Part shown: one piece after another, positions 23,361 through 33,774 of the stretch
Layout of the letters: each line of letters starts with the position of its first letter
How positions within the stretch are numbered: position 1 is the first letter of the stretch
Translations under genes and position numbers: made by a program
Notes under the pieces: generated by a model
Told to the model about the DNA's origin: nothing
The model's database searches: none
What the model saw: only the letters and a program-made list of their open reading frames with translations
DNA from: Brachycybe producta
Lineage: Eukaryota > Arthropoda > Diplopoda > Playtdesmida > Andrognathidae
Length of the DNA stretch: 64,000 nucleotides
NCBI GenBank assembly: GCA_036925085.1
Contig: JAUPFP010000004.1
Span: 7,724,938-7,788,937 of the forward strand
Reading direction: 5' to 3'

Positions 23361-23497
23361 TCAGAGATACTTTTCTTTAGCCAACAATGTATATGTGGTA
23401 GAAATCTGAGGAGCCCAGAGTAATGTGCAGCCACGGCAACATCCTCTAGAGCATGCTGCGGCAGCAATCTCATCTGAGTTTCCACCAGGCAGACTCC
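23361..23497 (-). CDS. Exon-like segment encoding a Cys-rich C-terminus (copy 1)
   Basis: On the minus strand the sequence TTGTTAAAATAG is followed by two bases, then 44 codons and TGA. The peptide includes SLPGGNSDEIAAAACSRGCC then RGCTLLWAPQISTTY. A reverse-oriented relative lies at 24829. Similarity between the two starts about 12 bases before the AG and fades just after the shorter stop, which is the extent expected for a coding exon. The Cys pattern is C-x3-CC-x2-C. The family is unknown; the start phase matches insulin-family A-chain exons, but the Cys spacing does not. Confidence 0.35.
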
Positions 23498-23519
23498 CTA
23501 TTTTAACAAGGAATTGTTA

Positions 23520-23730
23520 GAAAGAAACGAAAAAAAGTTAAAAGGGGGGCTGGAAAACACTTGATTTTTTAAAAAATTAAATTAGATTAGGTTTGGTTGG
23601 GTTAGGTTAGGTAAACTAAACGAACCAAACCAAACCGAACCGAACCTAATCTAACACAAACTAATTTACTTTCAAAAACAAAAAAAGTGTTTTCCCTCCC
23701 CTTCCGAAATTTTTTTCGTTTCTTTCTAAA
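23520..23730. mobile_element. Short palindromic element with CCTAACC-type centre
   Basis: Inverted blocks (GAAACGAAAAAAAGTTAAAA, AAAACACTTGATTTTT and their complements) enclose GGTTTGGTTGGGTTAGGTTA and CGAACCAAACCAAACCGAAC. The interior motif resembles the array in the 17.1-kb MITE. The following 700 bases hold two blocks of GAATCGCAACTGACGCGATT type (23805 and 24368) and no gene. Confidence 0.6.
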
Positions 23731-24418
23731 AACCTAGTACACACCTGGAATTTTTTGTTGCGATACATTGTTGCGGGGCTGCTCCGATTCAATGTTGCAA
23801 GGCAGAATCGCAACTGACGCGATTCAGACCTGCAACATTGTTCCGTGTCCACACCTACACTCAGTTTCTCTTCATTCTTCTGGCTTTCACACCATGTAAA
23901 TATCACCAGCTGAAGCGGTCCTTGCAATATGGGCCTACACGGTGATTCATAAAGAGGTGCAAATAAAGCAGAAACGATTGTGGGCACACAAGCTCTTCTC
24001 AGCTGAGAGCACATTCGGTTTAAGCTTTTTGGACAACCTAAAATTGGAAGATGTTGCAGGTTTTCTAAATTTCATTTCATTTACTTGCCTTTGTAGCCAG
24101 AAAATCATAACTTCCCACAAACACAATTTATACAGTAGGGCCTCAAAAATTAGTTTAACAGTATTTTCAGTGGTGCACATCTTTTTTTTTTTAATTCTAG
24201 GCTTTAATAATTAAAAGCAAACTGAGCCCTTTCAAGTCTTTGTTCATATTTCAAAAGACGTCCACACTATGAAACTGTTTCGCAACAACGTTTAAATGTT
24301 TCCCATTTCCGATGGGACTCAAGAAACATGAATCTGAGCTGACGCGATTCAGACCCGAAACATTTCAACATTATTGCGGGCCTGAATCGCAACTGACGCA
24401 ATTCCGCCCAGCAAAACT

Positions 24419-24760
24419 TTCAATTACAATTACAATTAGTACTCTGCTAGCAGCCAAATAGGCCTATGTCAGAGGGACATAAAAGTCCATATGCAGCATT
24501 AAGCATTGTCAATGCAAACATATAAAAACAAAATGAATATACAAATGTCAATCCCACAAAACAAAATTATCCCCATTCACCACTGCCTCAGGAAGAGAGT
24601 TCCATTTTCTTATTGGTGTTTTTTTTCCCTAGAGTTATAATATGAATCTGTCCTAGCAAAAATCTCCCTAATTTTCTTAGAGTGGTCAGCCCTGCCCATA
24701 TATAGTGCTTTATGAATATTGCTGGACTGCGGTTTAGGACCGTAACAAAGAATCCAGGTG
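24419..24760 (-). mobile_element. CR1-like LINE, 3' end
   Basis: The minus strand encodes RADHSKKIREIFARTDSYYN, the usual C-terminus of CR1/Rex-type reverse transcriptases, followed by a frameshifted Trp-Asn region. It ends in a short 3' tail of AATTGTA repeats, the kind of microsatellite tail known for CR1-like elements. Strongly 5'-truncated. The same tail recurs alone at 29605-29700. Confidence 0.7.
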
Positions 24761-24828
24761 TGTACAAGCCATAACACTTCCTTCATGCATCACTGATTAA
24801 AGGGGTTTACCGCCATTGTTTAAAATAG

Positions 24829-24947
24829 GGAAGAGACTGGCTGCAGGATACTCGGAGGAAATTGCAGTAGCAGCATGCTCTAGAGGATGCTGTCTCGGCT
24901 GCAGATTACTCTGGGCTGCTCAGATTTCTACCACATATATACTGTAA
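24829..24947 (+). CDS. Exon-like segment encoding a Cys-rich C-terminus (copy 2)
   Basis: TTGTTTAAAATAG precedes two bases, 38 codons and TAA. The peptide reads KRLAAGYSEEIAVAACSRGC then CLGCRLLWAAQISTTYIL. It aligns without gaps to the minus-strand copy at 23361-23497; CSRGCC, LLWA and QISTTY are shared. The opening KR could be a dibasic cleavage site of a secreted precursor. It may be a C-terminal exon of a small secreted peptide gene or an old repeat with a chance open frame. Confidence 0.35.
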
Positions 24948-26800
24948 ATATATAAAACTTAGTTACTTAAAGAGAAGGAGCCATTGAATAACGCATGCAT
25001 ATCTATTCATGGCACGTTGACATTCTATATCCAACAGAGATATTTATGAAACCCCCCCACCCCCTCAGAAGAGAAGTCACAACCTTTAGAACAGTCGTCA
25101 TTAGGGTGTTCTCGTTAGCATATATAGAGCTCAAAAGAAAAATGAAGAAGGGGTCACAAACCTTACTAAGTAGACCAATTTTATGCGAGTATTAGGATTA
25201 AAAGGCTCTTTTTTTCTATACGAGCTAAAATAAAAGAAAAGGGCAATAGGCCGAGTCTTTTGAGAGATTAGCGAAACAGTCAGTGTCGAAGTCACACCAA
25301 CTGCGCTAATAATCTCTACATTTCACCCTCTTTTTTTTTTTTTTTGCAAAATTGCATCAGTGCAACAGTTTCGACACACACACACACACACACACACATA
25401 CATACATACATACATACAGAAGCATCATAACTCGGCAAATCGAAGTAATGTGACGAAAGTCCGTCTCGATTGAAACATGTAAATGCACTTACCATAATAT
25501 ATCGTCACTCCTTTCATTCTCTTGATCATTGCTGCGAGTCACAAACTTTATACGTAATTGAAACTTTCTTGCAGATTCTTCCACATGAAACAAAATTCAA
25601 ACAAAATAATAAAAAAAGCGAAGAAAATGCAAATTAAAGTTTTAGTCAGGGACGCGCCGCTGGCTACAAAATTCAAGGTCGGCAATATCGGGCATCGGCG
25701 CTTCATCTTCTTTCCAATCAGTGGCGTAGCAAAAGAAGGGGCGAGGAGGTGATCCGCCCAGGCGGCACTTTTTTTTGGGGGCGGCATCAACGAATAGTTT
25801 TTTTTTCTGTAGGGATAGTAGAAACACAAAAAACGTGAAAAACAAAAAAAAAAAAAGAAACAAAGCCAAAACAAACACAATGTTTTATGAAATTATTTTT
25901 TTTTATTAACATTTCATTTATTAACATCAGAACAAAAATAAAAATAAAATGACTTTTTTTTTTATTAATTACAAATTGTTTTTTTCAAAATGCTTTTCAA
26001 GTGTTTCAATTTTTTCAATTAAATTCAATATTCTTAGAATTTCTGTTTCCACCTCACATCTCCTGAAGGCAGAGACTTCTTTGTGGCGCCCCAAGTGACT
26101 TGTTAGAATTTTAATTTGTCTTAAAATCGTATAAATCTTGATGATCCACATAACTAAAAACATACAAAAACATCAAAAATAAAATAAAATATATATAATA
26201 TAAATAATAATAATAATAATATAAATAATATATATATATGAGCCATTCTACACTAATTCACCCAAAATTTTAAATTTTGTTGCTCGATCATCACAGATGT
26301 TAATGTAATAATTCATAACACAACTAGAACATCAAAAATTATGGCCTGATTTAAAAACAAAAAAAGTTAGAGTATTTTTTAAGTTTCACTGTTTTGCTGA
26401 AAATGATGCAAATTTAAAAAATGCTAACTCCAAAACTAATATAGCTCAAAATAAATGTCTTAACAGTGGGAAGAAAAGAGTACTTAATCATCTTTTCATT
26501 AATTTAAAATTTAGGATGTCAAATTACACGTTCAATGTTTAGCATTTTGGTCAAATTTGAACCCACTTTAGGCCGTGTTGAGGTCAAAGGTCAAAGTTCA
26601 TATTTTTTGCAGTGATACACTTGGGTCTACTGTAGTATGTGGCACTATTACTTTGTTTGAACTATGACTGTAACATAATAAAAAAATTAGCCAAACTTCG
26701 AAAAATCCAATTTGGGTGACATTGGACCCCGATTTTCGCCTTGTGGTGGTAAACCTACAAAAAAACTAATTATGCTAAGTGTGACGATGTCTAGTACTAA
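24948..26800. other. Repeat-rich, no gene recognised
   Basis: Contains (CA)n/(CATA)n near 25374-25418 and a 60-bp block at 25645-25710 that recurs inverted at 19840-19895. CAGTGGCGTAGC at 25727 is a hAT-like terminus beside a GGCGGCAC/GGGGGCGGC stretch, followed by poly-A and poly-T runs. 26250-26800 is unassigned. Confidence 0.4.
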
Positions 26801-26810
26801 ACTTAAAAAA

Positions 26811-26917
26811 TGACGTGACAACGGGTGCAACCAAATGGAGCACCTGAAACGGGACTGTCGTAATACTATGGCAAAGGGTCAAGTCGCTAGAGTGATGCCT
26901 GGCGCAAGCCAGAAGCT
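26811..26917 (+). pseudogene. gag nucleocapsid remnant
   Basis: The frame reads NGCNQMEHLKRDCRNTMAK and stops 33 codons on. C-x4-H-x4-C is the second part of a CCHC zinc knuckle; the first Cys is lost. It lies directly upstream of the protease, as expected for gag-pol. Confidence 0.5.
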
Positions 26918-27485
26918 CTAGCCAATGCCAGGCTTAGTGCCAGTATGGCTGGAGGGTTGCAAGTACCTGGCCATCATCAGTGATGGCCAGTTCTACTACT
27001 GACTTGTGGAGGATGACAAAGAGAAGTGTTCGTTAAACTGCCACCGGTTGCAACCGAACTGAGTGGTGTGCGACCGGTGATGCTTGAAAGCTCAGATGAC
27101 AAACATCGTCTGTGCTCTGATGGAGGGACATAACTCCGGGTGGTCTCCAAGTATGTGGATGTCCTGCTGAAGGCAGGGGTGCCTCTGGCAAGGTCTGCGG
27201 GCCCAGAAATTGCCAGTTGGGTATTTCCAAAGCCACGCTCCACATTGGAGGCCATATGCACCCAGTTGGATAACTGGTTTGCCCCCTCACCCTATATGCC
27301 TAATAGTGAGGTGCTGGATCGTGTGGTCATCGAGCAGGCTGGAAGAGTTGGCATGCCCATACTTTCTGCCATGCCTGGGAAGTCTAGTTAGAGAGGCTGG
27401 ATCCCATACTTCTGCACATCTGAAATTACTGTCCGGTGTGGACGGGATGCAGAAGTTCGATGGTGGGAACCGACGGGTTCCCATT

Positions 27486-28000
27486 CCTAAACTTCAGAGC
27501 CGGGCATATGCCTGGGAATCACCACAAGTGTGGGTGTTTATGGGCGATCATCTCTTGGAGATGATCTTAGACACCGGGGCCAATGTGTTGGTCCTAAGCA
27601 TGAAGGTGGCACGAGTGATGGGGTTGCCTATAGAGGAACTGGTGGTTCCGTCATGCCTACTTAGTATGGGTGGACACTCCATCAAGATAGAAGGAGTTGC
27701 ACATGTGGACTTGACCATTCACAGAAAAACCATCAAGGTTGATCTTCTTTTGATCAAAGGAGACTGCAATGCGTTGTTGGGCATTGAGCATGCCGCACGC
27801 TTCGGCTTGATGGTAGATATTGTACACCGGAAAGTCTATTTCCGGGAGGATGTCTGGACCACACTTCCAGATGCCCTTCTAGCCGCATACACCGATCGAG
27901 CACTTGGGAAACCTGTGAAGGTAGAATCATTTCCACTGCCGATACCAGAGGCTCTGCTTCAGGGATGGCATCTTCCCAAGAACCCGCCAGCACTCGAGCA
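27486..28000 (+). pseudogene. Gypsy aspartic protease region
   Basis: LEMILDTGANVLVLS holds the DTG catalytic triad and flanking hydrophobic residues of retropepsins. LLLIKGDCNALLGIEHAARF is the second conserved block (G-x-LLG). The frame continues without stop from 27210 to 28172 and then fails where the reverse transcriptase should begin. Catalytic residues are intact, but the downstream polyprotein is broken. Confidence 0.8.
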
Positions 28001-28119
28001 GGTTGACATGTGGGTTAACATTGTTTCACCAGAGCTGCCAGAGACCAGGGTTCCTATCAGGAGTGGGAAAGTTTGTTCCCTGCGACTGAGAAAAAACATC
28101 TGCCTACCAGCCCATGTAT

Positions 28120-29045
28120 GTGTCGTATCGGTCTTTTCGGACTCTGTAATGCTCCAGCCACAATGCAGATAGTGCTAGACTTCTTGCTGGCAGGACATAA
28201 GTGTTAGACTTGTCTGGTGCACCTGGACAATATTATCGTCTTTGGCAACACTTTCGAGCAGTTTCTCGAGAAACTCTCCACTGTCCTGGGACTGTTACAA
28301 GGGGCGGAACTAAAACTCCAGCCAAAAGAATGTTTTTTGGCTTCGACAAAGTTCGTTATGTCGGTCACGTAGTGAGTGAGGAGGAAGTTGCTCCAGACCC
28401 GGATCTCGTAAGGTCAGTCCAGGAGTTTGAAGTTCTAATGATGATGACAGGTTTTCTCGGATTGGCCGGTTACTATCGGAGGTTCATCAAGGACTTTGCC
28501 AAGTTGGCAAGGCCTTTGCCTGAAACGACCAAGAAGGATGCATCCTTCAAACGGTCGGATCAGTGCAAGCTAGCGTTCGCTCGGTTAAAGGCATTTTTAA
28601 CAGAAGTGCCTGTACTCACCATGTATAATCCTTGTGGTGAGATAATGATCCATACCGAAGCTAGTGGGTATGGCTTGGGAGTAGTAGTCTACCAGAAGTT
28701 ACCAGAGGACAAGTTCCCCTGTGTTCTGGCCTATGCAAGCTCGCTCATGAAAGGAGCGAAAACACGGTATTCAGTCACCGAGCAGGAGTGCTTAACGATA
28801 ATGTTTGCCGTTGGCAAAATCCGTCCTTACTTTTTAACCAAGACTACCAGTTTAAGGTTCAGTAGAAGAAAGGGACACTCCACGAGGATGCTGATGCTCT
28901 AAGTCTGTATCCTGTGCATGATGTTGCGGACCTTTCTTTACATGACTACATCAAAGCTGATGTAGGTGAGGTGATTTACCGAGTCCGTCTCAAGGTGGAT
29001 TGGGTTAAGGAGCAGGCAGCCGATGGCTGGTGTTCCAAGTAAACC
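28120..29045 (+). pseudogene. Gypsy reverse transcriptase end and RNase H
   Basis: LFGLCNAPATMQIVLDFLLA is the FGLCNAPATF block, followed after a stop by CLVHLDNIIVFGNTFEQFLE. The usual YLDD catalytic box has become HLDN, losing one metal-binding Asp. KVRYVGHVVSEEEVAPDP and LGLAGYYRRFIKDFAKLARP follow as expected. RNase H starts IMIHTEASGYGLGVVVYQ, where TDAS has become TEAS. The end of RNase H is deleted. Both replaced residues argue against activity. Confidence 0.85.
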
Positions 29046-29470
29046 ATAGTAAAAAAACCAAACCATAGTAAACCATGGTAATTACCGTGATTTGCTGACT
29101 TTGGGTGGTGGCAACTGTAATTCGCATGGTGGAAACACGTGGAATACCTTTTTCTACGGTCAAAATGAATGAAGAAGTGGTTTTCACCATCTGAAGGCCG
29201 TGAAATGCGGTGATGACCGTGTTTTACCGACTTTGGCAGTGGAAACAGGAATGCATGGTGCAAATCCATGGAATTCACTTCTGCATGGTTGAAAGTGGTT
29301 GTTAACCATGTGATTCATTTTTTTAGGTCCACTATGGCGGTGAATTGATGGGTTCCCATTGGCAGAGGCCATGAACATTCCGTAATGAGCCCATTCAACT
29401 CCGACTGCTGTCGGAGCCTTCTGGGGCAGGTATCTGCAGTCTCCCTCCAGGGAAACAGCTGCTACCACCA
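29046..29470 (+). repeat. Old tandem duplication (~125-bp units)
   Basis: ACCGTGATTTGCTGACTTTG with GCATGGTGGAAACACGTGGA and ACCGTGTTTTACCGACTTTG with GCATGGTGCAAATCCATGGA are two diverged copies of one unit. A further partial copy follows. Function unknown. Confidence 0.55.
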
Positions 29471-29604
29471 TTCAGTCGATGGGGGCAGTAGTTCTTCTGG
29501 CTAGTGAGACTGTAGAGGTGGGTTCTGGTGTCAGGAGAAGCAGCTACCATTGGTATAACCGCTAGTACCCAAGAATCCGCATCTCCGTCTGTCCGCCACC
29601 TACT

Positions 29605-29700
29605 AGATTTTTACTATTACAATTACAATTAGTACTCTGCTAGCAGCCAAATATGCAGAGGGACATAAAAGTCCAGATGCAGCCTTAAACATTGTCAAGC
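29605..29700 (-). mobile_element. CR1-like LINE 3' tail
   Basis: Nearly identical to the tail at 24419-24500 (TACTCTGCTAGCAGCCAAAT, GAGGGACATAAAAGTCCA), same orientation and ending in AATTGTA repeats. It is an extremely 5'-truncated insertion. Confidence 0.7.
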
Positions 29701-29951
29701 ACATATATACATGCACATACACCGTGAGTCAGAAAATCTGGCACAAATCATCCGATTATTATGAAATTTGGCACAAATGTAAATGAGAATGCCCCCTTTT
29801 AGAATTTAAATAAGTAAATTTAAATTTAAATAATTTAAATAATTTAATAAAGAAATTTAAATAAATTTTTCACCACAGAGTTTTATTGGTCTGCAGAGGG
29901 CGCTGTAGCACAGCGGTGCAATTACCAATTGGTTCGTCTGCTAGCTTGAAA

Positions 29952-30332
29952 ATGCCGTTCACTGAAGAAGACAAAATTGCCATCAAATTTCTTTGCAAAA
30001 ACAAAAATTATAGTGCTAAACGAATTTTTAAAAAATTTTCAAACAAAGAATGGAGTTTACGCGGACTGAACCACCTTCTTCAAAAGATAAATGAAACCGG
30101 CAGTGTTCTGCATCGGAAAAGCAGCGTGGGAAACCGAACTGCGCTCATTGACGATAACATCAATGCCATTAATGATCTCATTTTGAGTCAGGAACAACAA
30201 CCGCAAACACATCGCTCCCAATGTAAAATTGCTCGTCTGACAGGTGGTTCGCAAAGTTCTGTGTCCAGAATAATCAAAAAGGAACTCAACTTAAAATGTT
30301 TCAAAAAACATCGGGCAACGGAATTACAGTAA
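29952..30332 (+). pseudogene. Mariner/Tc1-type transposase, N-terminal part
   Basis: MPFTEEDKIAIKFLCKNKNY opens a DNA-binding region of two helix-turn-helix units. RIFKKFSNKEWSLRGLNHLL is the first; THRSQCKIARLTGGSQSSVS is the second, followed by LKCFKKHRATELQ. This is the N-terminus of a mariner-related family common in marine invertebrates. The frame stops before any DDE catalytic residue, so the copy is truncated. The presumed left end with ACCGTGAGTCAGAAAATC lies near 29720. Confidence 0.75.
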
Positions 30333-30419
30333 CTGAAAGTAACAAAGTCTCTCGTCTTTCACGATCACGTTTCATTTTGAACACAAATTGAAATAGGCAA
30401 AATGTTAGTCAACATTTCA

Positions 30420-33083
30420 CAATGGTTTTAACTTGTGCTGGGCAGGTACCCAGTGTCCTTTGACTAAAACAAAGCACTTGTAGAGCTTCCCCAGTAACAC
30501 CATCAATGTGTTTTTTCCAAGACAGGTCATCAGTCATTGTAACCCCAAGTACTTATAATACTTGACACTCCGAAGAATAGTGTCATTCATACTATAATTG
30601 AACACCATTGGATTTCTACACCTAGTTAACCTCATAACACTACCTTCCCCTCATTTAACTGAAGTTGCCATGTATTACACCATCCCTTAAATCCATCCCT
30701 TAAATGTTTCAGTCTTGGATACCATCAACCTCTTTGTAAATTAGAGTATCATCAGCAAATAGTCTACAGTTGCTGCCAACTGTGCTGCTGAGGTCAATAA
30801 TAACTATCAAGAACAAAAAAAGACCTAGGGCACTACTCTGGGGTACACCAGCTTTAACAGACAACCACTCTAAGTGAGACCCATTTACAACTACCCTTTG
30901 TTTCCTATCAAGAAAAAAAAGTTACCCATTTGGTTACCTGCCCCCAACCCATATGCTGCAACTTTTGCCAGAAGTTTTGAATGTGAAACAGTGTCAAATG
31001 CCTTACAAAAGTCAAGAAACACCATGTCAACTTATTTACCATTGTCTAAAATTTTCTGGTGGTCATCCATTACCACGATAAGTTGAGTCTCACAAGAGTG
31101 CCCTCTCAGGAAACCATGTTGGTTATCAGAAATGAGATTGTGAGATTTGAGAAACTTAATGCAGCCAGAGTCTATATGCTCAAGAATTTTACAAACCACT
31201 GAAGTTAGAGATACAGGCCTAAAGTTTGCAGCTTCAGACTTATTACCTAAATATTGGGTAACATTTGCTAATTTCTACATACTTGGAACAACCCTTGATC
31301 CAAAGACTGTTGATAAATTAGCTGAAGAGATGGTCCCACTTCCCTAGCTAATTTTATAAGAACTACTGCATGAATTCCATCTGGCCCCCACTTTTATTTT
31401 TATTAAGGGTCAATAGTTGCTTGATAATTCCCTCAGAATTAACAATAATATTCCCCAAAAATGCATTGTTCAGACTCAAAAGCATTAGGTGTATTATTTT
31501 CATCTGCTGTAAAAACACTCCTGTATTGTTCATTCAACAAAGAAGCTTTCAATTCTGGGTGTGATATTAGTTCTCCATTTGCCCCAACAAGAGCTGGAAT
31601 AGAGTGCTCACCAGCCCAAGAATGCTTGATATACCTGCAAAACAGCTTTGGATCTTCTTGCAGCCATTTACTGAGTTTTTTAGTTTTAAAATCCTGATGG
31701 GCCAAAGCCAGTTCTTTTTTTAGCATTTGCATGAGCAATATGCAAACCATTTGCATTCAATAAACTTTAATTACCTCTATCTATTTCTCCATAATCGCTG
31801 CTTACGAAGAGCCCTTTTAACACATTGTGTATACCATGTTGGTGTTGAAGCATCCCGAACTCTCTTTAAGAGGGTTACAAAGTAGATTAATAATTAATTT
31901 TTCCGCCATCTTGGATGTCCGTTAGCATGATTTAAGTCACCAACGTATTTTATTTTGCTTTTTTCTAGCAAATTTTTGTAAATTTTTGAAAAAAATAAAT
32001 ATAAAAATAAAGATTTAGCGAAATTTCGTAATAAAATTACATAATTTTAGTTAAGGAAGCGACTCTAAAACAAAAACGTAAACGAAATCATTCACCTTAT
32101 ATACGGCGATTTGTGTGGTCATTTTTGACTAAAAAATCGGTGCTAAAGGTAGATTTTTTAAATTTTATTGTTCTTTGCACTTAATATTCTTACCTAAATC
32201 AGAAATCTTCCATGTAGGGTTGGTTATTCTTTTTAAAACGACGTCGTTTTCCATCGAAGCGGTGGAAAAATGGCGTCGTTTTCAACTTTCTCAAACGGCG
32301 TTAAACTGCTTCTGCGCATGTGTGCTCATTTCGGTTCAAACGAAATTCAAATACGTACTCTCTAACCAGGCCTTGACTGAATCAGATTCTTATTGATTGA
32401 CTTTTACTTCAATATAAAAATAAACGTATGCAATTAGGGAATGAAATTTACTTGTTCTTATAGAAAACAAATAAATCTACCACCACATTTTTTTATTTTA
32501 CTATTATCTCTTTTGTAAAAAAAAGATAATGGCTACCAAATATGTAGCTTTTTTTTCCTATGAGATTTTGCATAGGGAAAAAAACACCTTTTTAAATACT
32601 TAATTTAAAATATTTAAAGGCAGATTTAAAGTCTGAAAAATCTTAATCAGTTCCATTAAACAATCTAATATTTATTACAGTTTTAATCACATTTTAAAAA
32701 CTTATATGTCTCCAGATAATGGCTACCAAACCTAACTGTATGTTTGAAATTTAAATTAGCATTATGTCTATGCTAATTCAATACAAGTGTCGCCTCTGGT
32801 GTCAGACACTGCAATCAGTGTCGTCTATCAAAAGAAAACGTCCGTGACGCTTCTGTAACCCTCTTAATGGAACAAACTTCGAGACCCCTCCCATCAGTAA
32901 CGAGTGAAAAATTGCCCAATGTTCATCAACATCATGCTGATTAAACTTATTTTTAAAGTTCTCAAGATTTTGCTGCATATGCAACTTAAATGCATCCCAG
33001 TTACATTTGTTATAAAGACTAACCTGCCTTATGGCTTTAACAGTACTCCTAACATTAACATTAACATAACAAGTTACAATGTG
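30420..33083 (-). mobile_element. CR1-like LINE, interrupted by another repeat
   Basis: On the minus strand, from high to low coordinate: SDHHIVTCYV (end of the endonuclease), NKCNWDAFKLHMQQNLENF and FHSLLMGGVSKFVPLRGLQ (linker). An insertion at about 31865-32800 follows. Then ASTPTWYTQCVKRALRKQRL, LNEQYRSVFTADENN, the RT block GVPQSSALGLFLFLIVIIDL with RLFADDTLIYKEV (FADD box), and YKYLGVTMTDDLSWKKHI. Many frameshifts; the RT Asp pair is intact, but the element is dead. No 3' tail is seen at 30420. Confidence 0.85.
31865..32800 (+). repeat. Dispersed repeat family R, copy 2, inserted in the LINE
   Basis: Blocks TTTGTGTGGTCATTTTTGAC, AATCTTCCATGTAGGGTTGG and TTTTCCATCGAAGCGGTGGA match copies near 9.6 and 57.2/58.3 kb. 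It separates the two parts of the LINE linker, so it inserted later than the LINE. Confidence 0.65.
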
Positions 33084-33753
33084 ATGGTCACTAATTCATC
33101 CTCGGAAGTCGAAACTACCATGGACTCAGTAGTGGATACCTCGCAGCAGTGGCAGAGTTGCCACCACTCTTCAGAGGACTCTTCGGAGTCTGACGGGAAA
33201 AAACCATCTAGTGTGAGATACCACGGAGTTCTTCCCACTGTTCGAATGTTTTTGGAGCCGGTGGCTGAAACCCCGGCCGAAGAAGTCCGCTTAGATCGGC
33301 TTGATGAAAGGCGTCGGGACATGGTCCAGGAAGGAGGCTTGGCTGAAAACCCGTGAAGCGGCATTGAAGAAGTTCAAGCCTGTGGTGGGTCTTCTAGCCA
33401 AAATTCTAGCCCACCCTGAAGGTTGTCCAGAGGCTGTTTGGCCAGAGAGTTCAGCTGCCATTTTGAATCCACCTGAAGCGGTAGCTGGAAGCTTCAGCTG
33501 GCAGTCGGACTATCCCAAGATGGACCGGCGAGCGGAGAAAAAGGCTACCCAGCCTCCAGTACCAGCTCTTGGTAATTTGGGTAAATATGCAAGTGGTGGT
33601 CATGATAAGGGAAAAAAACGGTCCCACCCTCAAACCCCACCACTAGCCAAAAGCTTGAGAGGCAAGAAGGCCAGGTCCTCCGGTCGAGGAAAGGCCTTCC
33701 AACCTCGCAAGCTGATGAGCCTGGATGATAAAGTCAAGCTCTTAATGGCTTAA
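33084..33753 (+). pseudogene. Gag-like or ORF1-like open region, frameshifted
   Basis: ATG at 33084 opens MVTNSSSEVETTMDSVVDTS, a Ser/Glu-rich part running to a stop at 33356. The neighbouring frame then continues as WLKTREAALKKFKPVVGLL to 33753. The C-terminus is strongly basic (KGKKRSHPQTPPLAKSLRG, KKARSSGRGK), suited to nucleic-acid binding. GC content is higher than in the flanks, and LINE sequence abuts the left edge at 33083. No zinc knuckle. I read it as gag or ORF1 of an unidentified retroelement with one frameshift near 33300-33350. Confidence 0.45.
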
Positions 33754-33774
33754 GCAGCTAGCTTGCACCGTGCC

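Larger units (their letters stand above)
26810..29045 (+). mobile_element. Degenerate Gypsy-type retrotransposon (gag end to pol)
   Basis: In order: a zinc-knuckle remnant, an aspartic protease, the end of a reverse transcriptase, RNase H, and a short post-RNase H segment (HEDADALSLYPVHDV, the usual ADALSR block). Order and motifs are those of Ty3/Gypsy pol. Several frame changes and internal deletions are present, no 5' LTR is seen, and integrase is missing. It is a dead copy. The next Gypsy segment (34655 on) overlaps it in domain content, so it belongs to a different insertion. Confidence 0.85.

Noticed and set aside
23361..24947. Insulin/relaxin-family A chain
   Set aside because: Start phase and the KR dipeptide fit, but the spacing is C-x3-CC-x2-C with no later Cys, against the CC-x3-C-x8-C of the family.
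33074..33364. Reverse-strand 96-codon frame
   Set aside because: It is the antisense of the gag-like Ser/Glu-rich segment, whose plus-strand reading continues in the neighbouring frame to a basic C-terminus.
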